Shown piece after piece: positions 28,223 through 36,999 of a stretch of 64,000 nt of DNA. Below the pieces are notes generated by a model. That model was not told the DNA's origin and did no database searches. It worked only from the letters and a program-made list of their open reading frames with translations. A program made the translations under genes and the position numbers. The stretch covers positions 124,001-188,000 of the forward strand of contig NZ_FMWU01000008.1 of the NCBI RefSeq assembly GCF_900103195.1, read 5' to 3'. The DNA comes from Methylobacterium sp. UNC378MF. GTDB taxonomy: Bacteria; Pseudomonadota; Alphaproteobacteria; Rhizobiales; Beijerinckiaceae. Position 1 is the first letter of the stretch; the number at the start of each line of letters is the position of its first letter.

Positions 28223-28671
28223 GGGTTCTGCGGAACCTGCATGACCGAGAAGAACAGTCCGAGCTGGCGGATCGCGTTCGCGAAGCCGTCATAGCTCACC
28301 GGTTTGGTGATGTAGACATTGGCGCCGAGATCGTAGCAGCGCTGGATCTCGCGGCTGTCGTCCGTGGTGGTCAGCACCACCACGGGGGAGCGCCGCGTAT
28401 GCGGATTCGCTTTGACCTTCTCGAGGATATCGAGGCCGGTCATGTCGGGCAGGTTGAGATCGAGCAGGATCAGCAGATGCCGCCGCGCGCTCGCCTCGCC
28501 GGTGCCATCGGTCCCGAAAAGGTATTCCAGCGCGGAGGTGCCGTTCCGGAACGGGATGATCTCGTTGTTGACGCCGGCGCGGCGGATGTTCCGCTCGATC
28601 AGGCGCGCATGCCCTTCGTCATCCTCGATCATCACGATGCTGACGGGGTGCACGGGCGGTTCCACGCTCAT
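28219..28671 (-). CDS. Single-domain response regulator (Rcp1-like)
   Basis: 150 residues, receiver domain only: acidic pair near ED-DEG at 16-18, phosphoacceptor D71 (LLILLDLNLPDMTGLDIL), T/S at VVVLTTTDDSRE and Lys in VYITKPVSYDGF. The insertion before the active-site strand (GTDGTGEASARRHLL) is typical of the Rcp1 group that pairs with phytochrome-like and PAS kinases. No output domain, so it is likely a phosphate carrier between the kinase at 28668-30548 and another protein. Overlaps both neighbours by 4 bases. Confidence 0.93.
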   Translation of the reverse strand: MSVEPPVHPVSIVMIEDDEGHARLIERNIRRAGVNNEIIPFRNGTSALEYLFGTDGTGEASARRHLLILLDLNLPDMTGLDILEKVKANPHTRRSPVVVLTTTDDSREIQRCYDLGANVYITKPVSYDGFANAIRQLGLFFSVMQVPQNP

Positions 28672-30548
28672 TCGGCGGCGATGGACGCCGGTTCAGGGTT
28701 TCTGTCCGCTGTAGCTGTCCCGCGCGGCAAGGTCACGTCGAACGTCGTGCCGACACCGAGTTCTGAACGGATCTCGATTCTGCCGCCGAACGAGCGCACC
28801 AGAGCCTTCACGTGGGCGAGGCCGATCCCCTCGCCCTGACGATCCTGGACGCCCGACCTGCGGAAGAGTTCGAACACGCGGGCATGGTCCCGCGCCGCGA
28901 TCCCTCGACCGTTATCGGCGACGGAGAAGCAGACACTGCGATCGCCGATGGACTTGGCCGTAACGGTGACGCGTCCAGGCCGTGTCGAGTCGAGGTATTT
29001 CACGGCATTGTCCAAGAGGTTGCCGAAAATCTGCTCGACCGCGAGTCGATCGGCGACGATCCCCGGCAAATCGCGAGCGATCGTCACTGAGGCGCCGACC
29101 GCCTCCGCCTGATGCCGCTGGGCGTCCGCCACGCCGCGGAGCAGGTTCGTCATGTCGAGGGGTTCGGGCGAGAATTGCCGGCGCCCCTCGCGGGAGAGCT
29201 TCAGGACGGCGGCGATCAGCCCCTCCATCCGGTTCACCGCCGCCTTGATGAAGCCGAGCGCTTCGCCGAGATCCGCGTCGAGCCGCTGCGCCTCCGGGTG
29301 CCCCCGGAGGGCCGTGGCGATCTCGGTCCGGGTCGCCTCCAACTCGCTCGTGAACCCCATCACGTTGACCAGCGGCGCGCGCAAGTCGTGGCTGACGATG
29401 TAGGCGTAGCGCTGGATCTCCTCGTTCGATTCGCGCAGGTCGGCTTCGGCCTGCCGCTGCTCGGTGATGTCCGTGTGGACCCCGACCCACTCGCGGATCG
29501 CGCCCCGCGCGTCGAGCACCGGGATGGCTCGGATCGCGAAGTGGCGCCACGTCCCGTCGCGGGACCGGACCCGGTGCTCGTGAATGTAGGTGCGCCGCGC
29601 CCGTACGGTCGCGTTCCAGCTCTCGACGGAGGCCTGCATGTCATCGGGATGCACCGCATCGGCCCAGCCGTAGCCCTGATACTCCTCCCGCGTCTGACCC
29701 GTAATCGCGCTCCAGCCGGGTTGATCGCCAATCATCCGGCCCTCGGGATCGTTCGTCCAGAGCACGCCGCGCACCGCCTGGACCGCGGCGCGGAACCGGG
29801 CCTCGCTCGCCTGGAGTTCCCGCTGCACGCGCTGCTGGTCCAAAGACGAGGCGAGCATCGCGAGGAACAGAATGAGGAAGGTCGCGCCGGCGATGTAGAG
29901 CGCGAGATTCTGCCGCCCCTGCACGCCGATTACGGCATGTGCGGCGTGGGCGCCGGCCGCTTCGGCGGTGACCGTCGCCGCGGCCATGCCTGTGTAGTGC
30001 ATCCCCGCCACCGCCAGACCCATGACACAGGCCGCGAGGAGCTTCTGCCAGACGCCGTGCTGGCGGAAGGAGAGCCACAGGGCAGCCGTCGCCGCCGTCA
30101 CGGCGATCGCCACTGAGAGGGCGACCACGGCCGGGCTGTAGGCGAGGTTGCCGGGGATCCGGAGCGCCGCCATGCCGGTGTAGTGCATGCCGGCGACGCC
30201 CAGGCCCATCAGCGGACCGGCCACGAAGAGCCCGCCGGGCCCTTTGCCGACGCGCGCCGCCCACAGGAAGGCGGACCCTGTGGCCGCGATGGCGATTGCG
30301 AGGGACAGGAGCGTTAAGCCGAGATCGTAGGCGGCCGGCATGCCCATCTCGAAGGCCAGCATGCCGACGAAGTGCATCGACCAGATACCCCCGCCCATGG
30401 CGAGCGCCGCGCCGGCGATCCACGGCCAGCGCGGACCGGCGACGGGGCCACGGAGGCGGGCACCCAGGTCCAGCGCGGTATAGGACGCGAAGACTGCCAG
30501 GCCGATCGACAGGGCGACGAGGGCCGGATTGTAGCCAGTATGGACCAT
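28668..30548 (-). CDS. MHYT-PAS sensor histidine kinase
   Basis: 626 residues. The N-terminal 235 residues form an MHYT sensor: about seven membrane helices with conserved motifs MHFVGM (58), MHYTGM (121) and MHYTGM (183), proposed in this family to bind copper and sense O2, CO or NO. A PAS domain follows at about 248-365 (NDPEGRMIGDQPGWSAITGQ), then HisKA with the phosphoacceptor His in YIVSHDLRAPLVNVMGF and HATPase_c (NLLDNAVKYLDSTRPG, DNGRGIAARD, GEGIGLAHVKALV). The most common MHYT fusions are to GGDEF/EAL; a fusion to a kinase is less usual. First gene of the signalling operon. Its own promoter must lie in 30549-31045. Confidence 0.93.
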   Translation of the reverse strand: MVHTGYNPALVALSIGLAVFASYTALDLGARLRGPVAGPRWPWIAGAALAMGGGIWSMHFVGMLAFEMGMPAAYDLGLTLLSLAIAIAATGSAFLWAARVGKGPGGLFVAGPLMGLGVAGMHYTGMAALRIPGNLAYSPAVVALSVAIAVTAATAALWLSFRQHGVWQKLLAACVMGLAVAGMHYTGMAAATVTAEAAGAHAAHAVIGVQGRQNLALYIAGATFLILFLAMLASSLDQQRVQRELQASEARFRAAVQAVRGVLWTNDPEGRMIGDQPGWSAITGQTREEYQGYGWADAVHPDDMQASVESWNATVRARRTYIHEHRVRSRDGTWRHFAIRAIPVLDARGAIREWVGVHTDITEQRQAEADLRESNEEIQRYAYIVSHDLRAPLVNVMGFTSELEATRTEIATALRGHPEAQRLDADLGEALGFIKAAVNRMEGLIAAVLKLSREGRRQFSPEPLDMTNLLRGVADAQRHQAEAVGASVTIARDLPGIVADRLAVEQIFGNLLDNAVKYLDSTRPGRVTVTAKSIGDRSVCFSVADNGRGIAARDHARVFELFRRSGVQDRQGEGIGLAHVKALVRSFGGRIEIRSELGVGTTFDVTLPRGTATADRNPEPASIAAE

Positions 30549-31045
30549 CGACTGCGACCGACGCCTGAAGAGCGCTGGCTCCGATGTATCCCGGGCGCAT
30601 GCTCGGCGCTATCGCAATTCCGAGGCGCCCAAGTCTTCTGAATACCGCGCCTCGTCGAGGGCTCTCGGGCTGCACGGCACGGCTTCCGATTGACGGCTGC
30701 CGGGAGCTTCTGGACCCTCTGATCGACGTCGCGATGTCATATCGTATGGCGCGGCGTCGTGCTGCATGGTCGCGACAGGCTACGGCAAGCACGAGCTGCG
30801 ATGATCGGCCGGAGTATGTGCCTGCTCGAAGATCGGCCGGCATGCCGCGCATTCGATCGGGTTAACCGCCGATTGCGGGTGCTGGCCGCGCCCTCCGGTG
30901 GCCGGCGACGAGCCGATCCGGGTGCCGCTGCCGATGCGCTGCCCGGCCATGAAGAAAAAATTCGCGTGCGTCGCGCGGCGATGGTCTCTCCTGCCGTGCG
31001 TGCGCGTTCTAGGTTCTGTCGATCGCTCATCGCGAATGCAGATTC
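30549..31045. other. Divergent intergenic region, about 500 bases
   Basis: Lies between the start of the MHYT kinase (minus strand) and the coiled-coil gene (plus strand). Short open frames exist here but overlap one another on both strands and lack conserved sequence. A short dyad CATA-TCG-TATG is at about 30739-30749 and an A-run at 30953-30959. No RNA gene recognised. Presumably holds promoters for both flanking genes. Confidence 0.4.
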
Positions 31046-31738
31046 ATGAACGGACACGCCGCGGTACGACTTCCGGACGATCTGCGCGAAGCTCTGGCGC
31101 AGGCTCTGTACGATTATGATCAGAGCGATGGGGATGATCGACCCGCCTGGACCGGTGCCGATCTGGCGGCTCGGAATCCCGCTCTTCGGGAGCGCTACCT
31201 CCAATCCGCCGACGCCCTCGTCGATGGGCCGTTGGCGGCATGGCTGGCGTGTCGCCTCGCCGACGAAGAGGAATTACGCGTTCTGCGTCGGCAGCGTATG
31301 GCGCCGGAGCGCGAGCGCGAGCTTCTCGAAGCCAACAACCGCTTGCTCGCGCGGGCCGAGTTTGCCGAATCGGCCCGGGCGGCTGCGGAGGACGCCCTTA
31401 CCACGCTGCGCCGCGAGCGCGACGTGGCCCGGGAAGCGGAGGCGTTCTGGCAGCAATTTGCGTTCGACGCCGACGATCTCGCAACCCGCCGCCTTATCGA
31501 GCAGACGGAGACGCGCGCCGAGGCCGAGAGACGCGCGATCGAGGAACGATGCCGACGGGAGCGCGCGGAAGCGGCGCTGCGCCTGTTTGCCGACCGCGCC
31601 GACGTCATGCCGAAGGAGGGCTGGGCGTCGGAATTGGCGCACGCCAACCGTGATATCCCGCTCTGGTGGTTCCATGCGGCGCGGGTCGCACTCGAGCCGC
31701 CGGACCTCACCAAGCCGACCGGAGACAGCGAGGCCTGA
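31046..31738 (+). CDS. Coiled-coil protein of unknown function
   Basis: 230 residues. The first 85 residues are mixed (AVRLPDDLREALAQALYDYD, AWTGADLAARNPALRERYLQ), 90-200 is a strongly heptad-like, Arg/Glu/Ala-rich helix (LRVLRRQRMAPEREREL through RRAIEERCRRERAEAALRL), and the end has aromatic residues (NRDIPLWWFHAARVAL). No signal peptide or enzyme motif. Not a family I recognise. Third-position GC is lower than in the neighbouring housekeeping genes, which fits an accessory gene. The downstream gene is convergent, with a 5-base gap between stops. Confidence 0.65.
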   Translation: MNGHAAVRLPDDLREALAQALYDYDQSDGDDRPAWTGADLAARNPALRERYLQSADALVDGPLAAWLACRLADEEELRVLRRQRMAPERERELLEANNRLLARAEFAESARAAAEDALTTLRRERDVAREAEAFWQQFAFDADDLATRRLIEQTETRAEAERRAIEERCRRERAEAALRLFADRADVMPKEGWASELAHANRDIPLWWFHAARVALEPPDLTKPTGDSEA

Positions 31739-31743
31739 GAGCG

Positions 31744-32022
31744 TCAGGCCGCGGCGGGCTGCTTTCCACTCGTGTCCCGGAACAAGGCCGTGCAGCCGGA
31801 GCCACGATGCATGCTCAGGATCGACGCGCGGTCGATTTCCGGGTGGGTCTTGAGGACTTTCTGGACGCAGGCGAGGACGCGTTCGTATTGCGCGGCATCG
31901 TAGTTCGGCTCCAGCGGGCTCACTGCGATGTAAGTCTCGACCACGAGCACGCGCTCGGCATGATCGTGGGCGACATCGACGGCGATCCAGGAGGATTTGA
32001 TCAGGCTGGTGCTGGCGAGCAT
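31744..32022 (-). CDS. Small conserved-looking protein, unknown
   Basis: 92 residues, cytosolic, with alternating strands and helices: SWIAVDVAHDHAERVLVVET, YERVLACVQKVLKTHPEI, and ASILSMHRGSGCTALFRD near the end. No family recognised. Its start, MLASTSLIKSS at 32022, lies opposite the plus-strand leader region of frc, so its promoter shares the intergenic region with the oxalate genes. Confidence 0.55.
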   Translation of the reverse strand: MLASTSLIKSSWIAVDVAHDHAERVLVVETYIAVSPLEPNYDAAQYERVLACVQKVLKTHPEIDRASILSMHRGSGCTALFRDTSGKQPAAA

Positions 32023-32319
32023 GGGCGTCCCTCGATCAGCGTTACGCGGTTCAGCCCGCGGCGGCGGGCAATTTTGGCGAAATCATGGACCGCTGGCCTA
32101 CGAATGCCAAGAGGCCGCTTGCCTCCATGCTTTAACGGACGTGTTGAGCGTCATGGCGCCCCGGCCTACGGTTGGCCGAGAGGCCCGCGGGCCCGATCCA
32201 CAATAGGCACTCGCATCCGAAGAATGGCATGTGGTATACAAATTATCGGACTCGTCACCCCGGGTCCGTGTGACGGTGTCGCGATACGACGAGGCCGCGC
32301 TTTGGGAGGGAGAACAAAC
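32023..32319. other. Intergenic region upstream of the frc leader
   Basis: Part of a 439-base stretch between the small gene at 31744-32022 (minus) and frc (plus). It contains the candidate GntR-type dyad at 32232-32241, an AT-richer stretch (TACAAATTATC) beside it, and the strong Shine-Dalgarno of the leader ORF at its end. Other short frames look like noise. Confidence 0.5.
32232..32241. promoter_or_regulatory. Candidate GntR/FCD operator upstream of frc
   Basis: TGGTATACAA is an 8/10 match to its own reverse complement, the general shape of many FCD-type GntR operators. It lies 88 bases before the leader ORF and 230 bases before frc. Related sequences occur before oxlT (37187-37195) and at 38493-38502. 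The link to the GntR gene at 37480 is inferred from this resemblance and from context only. Confidence 0.35.
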
Positions 32320-32415
32320 ATGATCCGCTTGAGGATGGAAGCCCCCTGTCCCGGCGTTGCGCCCCGCACGTTACGGGACCGTGCCGGCATCGAGCCGGTA
32401 TCCCGCCCGGCCTGA
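32320..32415 (+). CDS. Possible 31-codon leader ORF upstream of frc
   Basis: ATG at 32320 is preceded by GGGAGGGAGAAC, the best ribosome-binding site in this neighbourhood, whereas frc itself has only a weak one. The predicted peptide starts [20 protein letters not shown] and ends VSRPA, 46 bases before the frc ATG. It has no hydrophobic segment or known motif. It may be a regulatory leader peptide, a translated spacer or chance. Confidence 0.35.
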   Translation: MIRLRMEAPCPGVAPRTLRDRAGIEPVSRPA

Positions 32416-32461
32416 GCCGATTTCCGATATCCCGCGACCGACTCCAACTCCGAGACCGATC

Positions 32462-33739
32462 ATGACAAAGGCCCTCGAAGGCGTCCGCATTCTGGACTTT
32501 ACCCACGTTCAATCCGGTCCGACCTGTACACAGCTCCTGGCTTGGTTCGGCGCCGACGTCATCAAGGTCGAGCGGCCGGGCGTCGGCGACGCCACGCGCC
32601 AGCAGCTTCAGGATGTCCCGGACGTGGACAGCCTGTATTTTACGATGCTGAACCACAACAAGCGCTCGATCACGCTCGACTCGAAGAACCCGAAGGGCAA
32701 GGAGGTTCTCTGGCGCCTGATCAAGGAATGCGACGTCCTGGTCGAGAACTTTGCCCCAGGCGCGCTCGCCCGCATGGGTCTCACCTGGGAGAAGATCCAC
32801 GAGGCCAACCCGCGGATGATTCTCGCCTCCGTGAAGGGCTTCGGCCCGGGCCGCTACGAGGATTGCAAGGTCTATGAGAACGTCGCCCAATGCGCCGGCG
32901 GCTCGGCTTCAACCACGGGTTTCCGCGATGGCATCCCGATGGTGACGGGTGCTCAGATCGGCGATTCCGGCACTGGCCTGCACCTCGCGCTCGGTATCGT
33001 CACGGCCCTGTACCATCGGACCCAGAGCGGTCTCGGTCAGAAGGTCGACTGCGCGATGCAGGACGGTGTTCTGAACCTGTGCCGGGTCAAGCTGCGCGAT
33101 CAGCAGCGGCTCGCGCATGGGCCGCTGAAGGAGTACAGCCAGTTCGGTGAGGGCATCCCGTTCGGCGAGGCGACCCCGCGCGCGGGCAACGATTCCGGCG
33201 GTGGTCAGCCCGGTCGCATCCTGCGCTGCAAGGGCTGGGAACAGGATCCGAATGCCTACATCTACGTGATCACGCAGGCCGCTGTCTGGGAACCGATCTG
33301 CGACATCATCGGTGAGCCCGACTGGAAGACGGATCCGAACTACGCGACCCCGAAGGCGCGCCTGCCGCATCTCAACGAGATCTTCACGCGGATCGAGGCC
33401 TGGACGATGAAGGTGTCGAAGTTCGAGGCGATGGACACCCTGAACAAGTACGACATCCCCTGCGGGCCGATCCTGTCGATGAAGGAGATCGCCGAGGACG
33501 AGTCGCTGCGGAAGACCGGCACCATCGTGGAGGTCGATCATCCGACCCGCGGCAAGTACCTGACTGTGGGCAATCCCATCAAGCTGTCGGCGAGCCCGAG
33601 CGAGGTCAAGCGCTCCCCGCTGCTCGGTGAGCACACCGACGAGATCCTCCGTACGGTGCTCGGCTATTCCGAGGCCGAGGTCGGCGAGATCTCCGAATCC
33701 GGCGCGATCGGCGTGGTTCAGAAGATCGCCGCCGAGTGA
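32462..33739 (+). CDS. frc: Formyl-CoA:oxalate CoA-transferase
   Basis: Moves CoA from formyl-CoA to oxalate, giving oxalyl-CoA and formate; the activating step of oxalate catabolism. About 425 residues from ATG at 32462 ([20 protein letters not shown]), matching the family length of about 428. Class III CoA-transferase features: Gln in [20 protein letters not shown], the catalytic Asp in [16 protein letters not shown], and the glycine-rich lid near [15 protein letters not shown]. The partner oxalyl-CoA decarboxylase (oxc) is not in this window. A terminator-like hairpin follows at 33745. Confidence 0.95.
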   Translation: MTKALEGVRILDFTHVQSGPTCTQLLAWFGADVIKVERPGVGDATRQQLQDVPDVDSLYFTMLNHNKRSITLDSKNPKGKEVLWRLIKECDVLVENFAPGALARMGLTWEKIHEANPRMILASVKGFGPGRYEDCKVYENVAQCAGGSASTTGFRDGIPMVTGAQIGDSGTGLHLALGIVTALYHRTQSGLGQKVDCAMQDGVLNLCRVKLRDQQRLAHGPLKEYSQFGEGIPFGEATPRAGNDSGGGQPGRILRCKGWEQDPNAYIYVITQAAVWEPICDIIGEPDWKTDPNYATPKARLPHLNEIFTRIEAWTMKVSKFEAMDTLNKYDIPCGPILSMKEIAEDESLRKTGTIVEVDHPTRGKYLTVGNPIKLSASPSEVKRSPLLGEHTDEILRTVLGYSEAEVGEISESGAIGVVQKIAAE

Positions 33740-33744
33740 GCGGC

Positions 33745-33786
33745 CGGCGGCAATCCCGGCCTCGGGCCGTGGATTGCCGCCGTTTC
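33745..33786 (+). terminator. Terminator-like hairpin after frc
   Basis: CGGCGGCAATCC (33745-33756) and GGATTGCCGCCG (33771-33782) are a perfect 12-bp stem around a 14-base loop, followed by TTTC. It begins six bases after the frc stop, so frc probably ends here and the formyltransferase gene needs read-through or its own promoter. Confidence 0.65.
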
Positions 33787-33921
33787 ATCCGGGGCCGCGC
33801 CGTCCCGTATTTCCGATGACGCGGTCAGATAGCCAGGGCACGGCTAGGTACCGCCGAGCCCGGCGTTTCGACCGTCCCCTCCCCGGCCCGCGACAGGACC
33901 GGACGAAGCCCAGGAGATTGC

Positions 33922-34854
33922 ATGCGCATCGCCTTCATCGGCCAACAGGATTTCGGCAAGGCAGTCCTGGAGGCGTTCCTCAAGCGAGGCGATGAGGTCG
34001 CCGCGGTGTTCTGCGCGCCCGAGAAGCCCGGCGCCAAGCCGGACGTCCTCAAGACGGCGGCGGTCGAGAAGGGATTGACGGTCTTCCAGTTTCCCAGCCT
34101 GAAGAGCCCGGAAGCCGAGGCCGCCATGCGCGGGCTCAATGCCGATATCGGCATCATGGCCTACGTGCTGCAATTCGCGCCGCAGAGCTTCGTGAACATC
34201 CCGAAGCACGGGACGATCCAGTATCATCCGAGCCTTCTGCCGCGCTATCGCGGCCCGTCCTCAATCAACTGGCCAATCGCACGGGGCGAGTTGCAGACCG
34301 GCCTCACGATTTTCAGGCCCACCGATGGCCTCGACGAGGGGCCGGTGATCCTGCAGAAGACCTGCCCGATCGGCGCCGACGCGACGTTGGGCGACGTCTA
34401 TTTCGACGCCCTGTTCCCAATGGGCGTCGAGGCGATGCTCGAGGCGGCCGATCTCGTCGTTGCCGGACAGCATGTCGAGGTCGACCAGGATGAGGATGCC
34501 GCGAGCTATGAAGGCTGGTTCCGGGGGGCCGAGGCGGAGATCCATTGGTCGGCCCATGCCGAACAGATCTACAATCTGATCCGCGCGGCCAATCCGGCGC
34601 CTGGCGCTTGGACGACGCTCGACGGCAAGAAGCTTCAGATCTTCGATTCCAGCCTGCATCGGATCCGCAAGCTCGCCGATGTCGTCGGCAAGCCCGGTGA
34701 GGTGGTCGCCGTCGACGACACGGGCTTCAGTGTCTGCGCGCAGGGCGGCCGGATCGAGGTCCGCAAGGTGAAGGCGGAGGGCGGCAAGAAGGTCGGGGCC
34801 GCCGACTTCGCCCGGGATGTTGGACTAGTCGTCGGGCAGGTGCTCGGGCGCTAG
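33922..34854 (+). CDS. Formyltransferase-fold protein next to frc
   Basis: 310 residues. N-terminal formyl_trans_N fold: MRIAFIGQQDFGKAVLEAFL, then the catalytic region with IQYHPSLLPRYRGPSSINWP (the N-H-D triad equivalent with His in YHPSLLP and Asp later in DGLDEGPVIL), and a C-terminal OB-like domain after about 210 (IHWSAHAEQIYNLIRAANPA). This resembles methionyl-tRNA formyltransferase and the hydrolase part of 10-formyl-THF dehydrogenase, but the surroundings are oxalate genes. A role in moving or hydrolysing the formyl group of formyl-CoA or formyl-THF is an inference. At the first triad position Gln replaces the usual Asn (TIQYHPS), which could alter activity. Follows frc by 182 bases. 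Confidence 0.85.
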   Translation: MRIAFIGQQDFGKAVLEAFLKRGDEVAAVFCAPEKPGAKPDVLKTAAVEKGLTVFQFPSLKSPEAEAAMRGLNADIGIMAYVLQFAPQSFVNIPKHGTIQYHPSLLPRYRGPSSINWPIARGELQTGLTIFRPTDGLDEGPVILQKTCPIGADATLGDVYFDALFPMGVEAMLEAADLVVAGQHVEVDQDEDAASYEGWFRGAEAEIHWSAHAEQIYNLIRAANPAPGAWTTLDGKKLQIFDSSLHRIRKLADVVGKPGEVVAVDDTGFSVCAQGGRIEVRKVKAEGGKKVGAADFARDVGLVVGQVLGR

Positions 34855-34922
34855 GCGGCCCGCACCCGACGCGTGATCGCATCCGTGACGGCTTATTGCA
34901 TCTGGCCGATCACGATACGCCG

Positions 34923-34943
34923 CGCCGCGGATGCCCCGCGGCG
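34923..34943. terminator. Short GC hairpin between converging genes
   Basis: CGCCGCGG and CCGCGGCG form an 8-bp perfect stem with a five-base loop between the formyltransferase (plus) and class II aldolase (minus) stops. No T-run on either side, so terminator function is only possible. Confidence 0.35.
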
Positions 34944-34949
34944 TCTCGG

Positions 34950-35621
34950 CTACTGCGTTTCGGGACGGGGCAGTCCGGCCGCATTCAGGCCGTAGCTGCG
35001 GAAGCGCTTGACCGTTTCGTTGATCTCGTCGTCGGACAGGACGATCGGAGTCCCGATCTGCCGCGCCACCGCGTATTGCTGGCAAAGCGTCTCCAACTCG
35101 ACAGCGAGCCAGAGAGCCTTCTCCAGGCTGTCACCGGCCGCGATCATGCCGTGATTGGCGAGGAGGCAGACATTGCGGCCGACGAGGGCCGCCAGCGCCA
35201 GATCGGAGAGTTCCGCCGTGCCGTAGGGCGCGTAGGGCGCGCAGCGCACGTTCGGTCCTCCGAAGGCCGCAATCATGTAGTGGACCGCCGGGATCGCCTG
35301 ACCGCAGATGGCGAAGGCCGTGCAGTAGACCGGATGTGCGTGGACCACCGCACCGAATTCCGCACGGGACGCCAGGATGTCCCGGTGAAAGCGCCATTCC
35401 GAAGAGGGCTTCTGCTCCGGTGTATGCGTGCCGTCGAATGCCAGCCGGACCACGTCGTCCGGGCCCATCTTTTCGGTGGGCAGGCCGGATGGGGTGATCA
35501 GGAGCCCGTCGCGGAAGCGCACCGAGACGTTCCCAGACGTCCCGCGGTTCAGACCCTGGGCGTCGAGGGCACGCGCCGCCGCCACGACGCCCTCCCGCGC
35601 AACCCGTTCGTCCCGATCCAT
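34950..35621 (-). CDS. Class II aldolase/adducin-family protein
   Basis: 223 residues, zinc-dependent aldolase fold of the L-fuculose-phosphate aldolase group. Motifs: GLNRGTSGNVSVRFRDGLLI (phosphate-binding Gly-rich loop with N and S), SSEWRFHRDI (catalytic acid region, Glu), VVHAHPVYCTAFA (two zinc His) and LLANHGMIAAG (third zinc His). The real substrate is unknown; its place next to frc and oxlT suggests a 2- to 4-carbon acid or aldehyde. It lies on the minus strand 100 bases downstream of oxlT, across a strong hairpin. Confidence 0.9.
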   Translation of the reverse strand: MDRDERVAREGVVAAARALDAQGLNRGTSGNVSVRFRDGLLITPSGLPTEKMGPDDVVRLAFDGTHTPEQKPSSEWRFHRDILASRAEFGAVVHAHPVYCTAFAICGQAIPAVHYMIAAFGGPNVRCAPYAPYGTAELSDLALAALVGRNVCLLANHGMIAAGDSLEKALWLAVELETLCQQYAVARQIGTPIVLSDDEINETVKRFRSYGLNAAGLPRPETQ

Positions 35622-35659
35622 GCCCGATCTCCGGAAGGCCCGGTTCCCGGTATGCAGGA

Positions 35660-35689
35660 AGCCCGGCGCCGTAAAGACGGCGCCGGGCT
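35660..35689 (-). terminator. 13-bp perfect hairpin between oxlT and the aldolase gene
   Basis: AGCCCGGCGCCGT (35660-35672) and ACGGCGCCGGGCT (35677-35689) pair perfectly around AAAG. It lies 33 bases downstream of the oxlT stop and 38 bases upstream of the aldolase start. On the minus strand it is followed by TTCC rather than a true T-run, so it may be an attenuator or processing site that lowers expression of the aldolase relative to the antiporter. Confidence 0.6.
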
Positions 35690-35721
35690 CATTTTCGTCA
35701 GTCCGGAGCTACAGGGCCAAG

Positions 35722-36999
35722 CTACTGGGCCAGGACCGGCGCGAGGCTTGCCTCGGGCTTCTTGGTATAGGCAGCGCGCATCGGCTTGAGGACGAACAAG
35801 GCTAGCAGAGCCGCGACGATGTTGAGCGCCGCCGCCACCAGGAACACCGTGTGCCAGCTCCCCGTCATGGTCGTGAGTACGCTGGTATAGGGGACGATGA
35901 GCGCCGCCGTGCCTTTTGCCGTGTAGAGCAGGCCGGCATTGGTGGCCGCGTATTTCGAGCCGAACGTGTCGCCGCAGGTCGCCGGGAACAGCGAGTAGAT
36001 CTCGCCCCAGGCGAAGAACACGAGGCCGGTCAGCAGCACGAAGGCGATCGGGTTCTGGCCGAACTGGCTCAGCGCGTAGATGCCCAGGCCCTCGATGGCG
36101 AAGGAGAGGAACATCGTGTTCTCGCGGCCGATATGGTCGGAGACCCAGCCGAAGAACGGTCGGGTGACGCCGTTGAGCACGCGGTCCAGCGTGGCCGCGA
36201 AGGTCAGCGCCGGCAGGGTGATCCCAAGAAGCGAGACCGGGACGTCGGCGATCTTGAAGTCCTTGGCGATCGGGCCGAGCTGAGCGGTGGCCATCAGGCC
36301 GCCAGCGGCCATCATGACGAACATCGCATACATGACCCAGAAGATCGGGGTCCGGACCATCTCAGCCGGCTTGTAGTCGCGCTTCGACTGGCTGACCCGA
36401 GCGACCTCCGGAACCTGACCCTTGGCCGGCGCCCGCAGAAACAGGGCGATCAGCATCACGATGACGCCCTGACCGATGCCGAAATAGAAGAACGCTGCCT
36501 CGTAGCCTTGCGACTTGATCATCGCCTGGATCGGCACGACGGTGAGGGCCGAACCCGCGCCGAAGCCCATCGCGGTGATGCCTGCAGCGAGGCCGCGGCG
36601 GTCTGGGAACCACTTCAATGAGTTGCCGACGCAGGTTCCGTAGACCGCTCCGGCACCGGTGCCGCCGATCGCAGCCGCGATGTACAGCACGGTGAGCGAA
36701 TCCGCGTACGAATTGATGACCCAGGCTATGGCGCAGAGCAGCCCGCCGAACAGCGTGACGATGCGCGGGCCGTACTTATCGACGAACCAACCCTCGATCG
36801 GGACCAACCACGTTTCCGTGACGACAAACAGCGTGAACGCCACTTGGATCGCGGCGCGATCCCAGCCGTGCCGCTCCTGCATCGGGTTCACGAAGAAGGT
36901 CCAGCCGTACTGCATGTTCGCAATCATGCACATGCAAACGACGCCGAAGGCGAGTTGCAGCCAGCGGCCGCGCCCCACCGGTTTGACGATCTCGGACAT
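35722..36999 (-). CDS. oxlT: Oxalate/formate antiporter, MFS family
   Basis: 425 residues, twelve predicted membrane helices. N-terminal LQLAFGVVCMCMIANMQYGW and TFFVNPMQERHGWDRAAIQV, then GWFVDKYGPRIVTLFGGLL (MFS motif A region). The Lys in LLYTAKGTAALIVPY corresponds to the substrate-binding lysine of Oxalobacter OxlT. Imports oxalate in exchange for formate. Start supported by AAGGAGGGAACGGT just before ATG at 36999. Divergent from the GntR gene across 480 bases. Same direction as the aldolase gene downstream. Confidence 0.92.
   Translation of the reverse strand: MSEIVKPVGRGRWLQLAFGVVCMCMIANMQYGWTFFVNPMQERHGWDRAAIQVAFTLFVVTETWLVPIEGWFVDKYGPRIVTLFGGLLCAIAWVINSYADSLTVLYIAAAIGGTGAGAVYGTCVGNSLKWFPDRRGLAAGITAMGFGAGSALTVVPIQAMIKSQGYEAAFFYFGIGQGVIVMLIALFLRAPAKGQVPEVARVSQSKRDYKPAEMVRTPIFWVMYAMFVMMAAGGLMATAQLGPIAKDFKIADVPVSLLGITLPALTFAATLDRVLNGVTRPFFGWVSDHIGRENTMFLSFAIEGLGIYALSQFGQNPIAFVLLTGLVFFAWGEIYSLFPATCGDTFGSKYAATNAGLLYTAKGTAALIVPYTSVLTTMTGSWHTVFLVAAALNIVAALLALFVLKPMRAAYTKKPEASLAPVLAQ

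Noticed and set aside
30949..31119. Small frame starting MKKKFACVARRW, signal-peptide-like
   Set aside because: Overlaps the better-supported coiled-coil gene in another frame and turns Arg/Ser-rich after 30 residues.
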